This document shows positions 62,644 through 64,000 of a stretch of DNA of 64,000 nt, one piece after another. Numbering within the stretch: position 1 is the first letter of the stretch; every line of letters begins with the position of its first letter. This DNA comes from a bacterium (lineage in GTDB: Bacteria > BMS3Abin14): positions 186,001-250,000 of the forward strand of contig JARGFZ010000001.1 of the NCBI GenBank assembly GCA_029210965.1. Direction: 5' to 3'. The notes under the pieces are model-generated. The model did no database searches, was not told the origin of the DNA, and was given only the letters and a program-made list of their open reading frames with translations. The translations under genes and the position numbers were made by a program.

Positions 62644-63407
62644 CAGTCATTTCTCCTGAAGTGGCGATCAATAATGTTCAGAAATTCTGCTGTAAAGGTC
62701 CTCATGTCGTTATCAAGAATCCGTATTTTCTGAATGAAGAAGTTATAACCCACGACAGCCGGGATCGCTGCGGCAAGGCCCGCAGCTGTGGCCACCAGAG
62801 CTTCGGAAATACCTGGAGCTACAGAGATCAGGCTGGCGCTACCGGCCAGGCCGATACTACGGAATGCGTTCATGATGCCCCAAACCGTGCCAAACAACCC
62901 TATAAAGGGCGCAGTACTACCCGTGGTGGCAAGAAAGGGCAGGGCCTTTTCCAGACGTGTGAGCTCCGTCTCGGCAGCTTTGGACAGGGCCCGGCTTATG
63001 TTTTCGAAGCCGGCAACCTCCTTGATAAGCCCCGCGGGCTCCACCGGGAAGTTCTGGGGCTGCTGCTGCCTGGAGCGGGAAACTCTTACCAGCTCGATAT
63101 AGCCGGCCCTGAAAATGGACGCTACCGGAGAGAAGGTCATGTTCTCGGTGCCCTCATGGATAAGGCTGAGCCGCTGCTGATTCAGGAAAAGGTTGTGGAA
63201 TCGGTGATTCTCACGCTCTGCCTGCCTGAACATCCTCCATTTATAGAAAATAATGGCCCAGGTCATTACCGACATGAACAGAAGGGTGATCAGGACCAAC
63301 TGTACGACAAATCCTGCCCGGGCTATCATGGAGAACACCCCTAGCTCCACTTCGCTGCCTATTTGTCCGGTCGCGATCCGGGCAATGATCATATCTAAAA
63401 AAGTCAA
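62643..63407 (-). CDS. tolQ: TolQ/ExbB-family proton channel
   Basis: A 254-residue inner-membrane protein with three helices. AGFVVQLVLITLLFMSVMTWAIIFYKW is the first. PFLATTGSTAPFIGLFGTVWGIMNAF and ISEALVATAAGLAAAIPAVVGYNFF are the conserved second and third, with the Thr residues of the channel. The start is a TTG with AGGAGG 5 nt upstream. With TolR it drives TolA by proton motive force. It heads the tolQRAB-pal row. Confidence 0.97.
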   Translation of the reverse strand: MTFLDMIIARIATGQIGSEVELGVFSMIARAGFVVQLVLITLLFMSVMTWAIIFYKWRMFRQAERENHRFHNLFLNQQRLSLIHEGTENMTFSPVASIFRAGYIELVRVSRSRQQQPQNFPVEPAGLIKEVAGFENISRALSKAAETELTRLEKALPFLATTGSTAPFIGLFGTVWGIMNAFRSIGLAGSASLISVAPGISEALVATAAGLAAAIPAVVGYNFFIQKIRILDNDMRTFTAEFLNIIDRHFRRND

Positions 63408-63541
63408 TTGAACCTCCTGTGCCTATGTACCAGGCTGAAACCTATTCTATTCCCTTTGAGTCCTATTTTCGCACGATAATGGACTAAAAAAAAGTAACAG
63501 GGAATAGGGTGTTAGGGGATATTTCTTTTTTCCCCTGTCTC

Positions 63542-64000
63542 TTAGCACTTATCTCCTATCCCTTGTATTTCCTCCAGCACCACCCGTGCCGGGGCGCCGT
63601 CACATCCGCCTATCTTCAGCGGCAGGGCCATCATGTTGTATGACCCGGCGGGTACTTCCCTGAGATCCACACCCTCAATAATGACTATTCCCTCACCAAG
63701 GAGAGCCTGGTGAACGGCCTCTCCGCTGCCGTAGGCGGCAATGGAAAGATAATCGATACCTACAAGTCGTACGCCTGAATCTATGATGTGCTTTGCACCT
63801 TCAGCGGTAATAAATGAATAGTTTGTTTTGAACTGTTTCAGCCCCTGAAGTTTTCCGTTATCCGTTTTGAGCAAAAGTCGCTGGGTATCCGAAGGGATAC
63901 CGGCAGCCATAAGTTCATCAGCACCTATCTCCCGGACTCCCGGAAGGTGCACAACAGTTGCCAGGCCGATGAGGATGTCAAGGGGCACCGAATCGATACC
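63542..64000 (-). CDS. Cyclase-family protein (kynurenine formamidase-like), partial
   Basis: The C-terminal 150 or so residues of a cyclase/kynurenine formamidase-like metal hydrolase; the frame continues past the right edge. Seen are FKTNYSFITAEGAKHIIDSGVRLVGIDYLSI, GIVIIEGVDLREVPAGSYNMMALPLKIGGCDGAPARVVL, the usual C-terminal core of the family. The His-rich metal site (HxGTHxD) would be in the missing part. It is 135 nt upstream of tolQ and on the same strand. Confidence 0.85.
   Translation of the reverse strand, partial: GIDSVPLDILIGLATVVHLPGVREIGADELMAAGIPSDTQRLLLKTDNGKLQGLKQFKTNYSFITAEGAKHIIDSGVRLVGIDYLSIAAYGSGEAVHQALLGEGIVIIEGVDLREVPAGSYNMMALPLKIGGCDGAPARVVLEEIQGIGDKC

Overview
This window looks like a piece of a chromosome from a Gram-negative bacterium of the Desulfobacterota / 'Deltaproteobacteria' type. 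This is an inference from gene content. It has a complete Tol-Pal cell-envelope cluster and lipoproteins with lipoboxes, a queA-tgt-yajC-secD-secF row, a zapA-RNA-ygfA-rny-ymdB row, both GluRS and GlnRS, several c-di-GMP enzymes and a TAXI-type TRAP transporter. Nothing in the window fixes the species. I see no phage, insertion sequence, CRISPR array, rRNA or replication origin. Most of the DNA is housekeeping.

Layout. 1-3.5 kb: groL with a strong terminator, then a GT39-like membrane glycosyltransferase. 3.6-12.6 kb (minus strand): a PHP phosphatase, argS, a SPOR protein, a small coiled-coil protein, zapA, one or two structured RNAs, ygfA, rny, ymdB and xseA. 12.85 kb: tRNA-Gly(CCC) with promoter and terminator. 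13.2-20.0 kb (minus): a tightly overlapping seven-gene operon of phosphohexomutase, FtsB-like protein, diguanylate cyclase, nitrilase-fold protein, lipoprotein, tsaB and rimI. 20.4-21.3 kb (plus): an exported MsrA with an in-frame UGA (selenocysteine) at the catalytic position. 21.6-32.2 kb (minus): DUF2065, SpoIID, queA, tgt, yajC, secD, secF, DUF456, recJ and galT. 32.5-40 kb: signalling genes (HD-GYP protein, histidine kinase, response regulator, diguanylate cyclase) plus an SH3 lipoprotein and a MoCF-fold protein. 40.5-46.5 kb (plus): purM, purN, a flavoprotein-like protein, an AmmeMemoRadiSam B protein and gltX. 46.7-49.3 kb: a small membrane protein, glnS and a frameshifted zinc-ribbon gene. 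49.8-58.7 kb (minus): an RpiR regulator, TAXI-TRAP importer, Usp protein, ATP-grasp ligase, KamA-family radical SAM aminomutase and M20 peptidase. 58.8-63.4 kb (minus): tolQ-tolR-tolA-tolB-pal and a coiled-coil lipoprotein. A truncated cyclase-family gene runs off the right edge.

Three things stand out. First, many gene boundaries carry a short degenerate tandem array whose unit is nearly always 7 nt long, although its sequence differs from place to place. Some arrays run into the ends of genes. Second, there are larger multi-hairpin dispersed elements, and purM sits between mirror-image composites of two of them. Third, the RpiR/TRAP/ATP-grasp/KamA/M20 cluster looks like an uncharacterised pathway. 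Its aminomutase lacks the two aspartates that hold lysine in true lysine 2,3-aminomutase, which points to a different, perhaps acidic, amino acid substrate. The selenocysteine MsrA with a SECIS-like hairpin is the best supported unusual gene.
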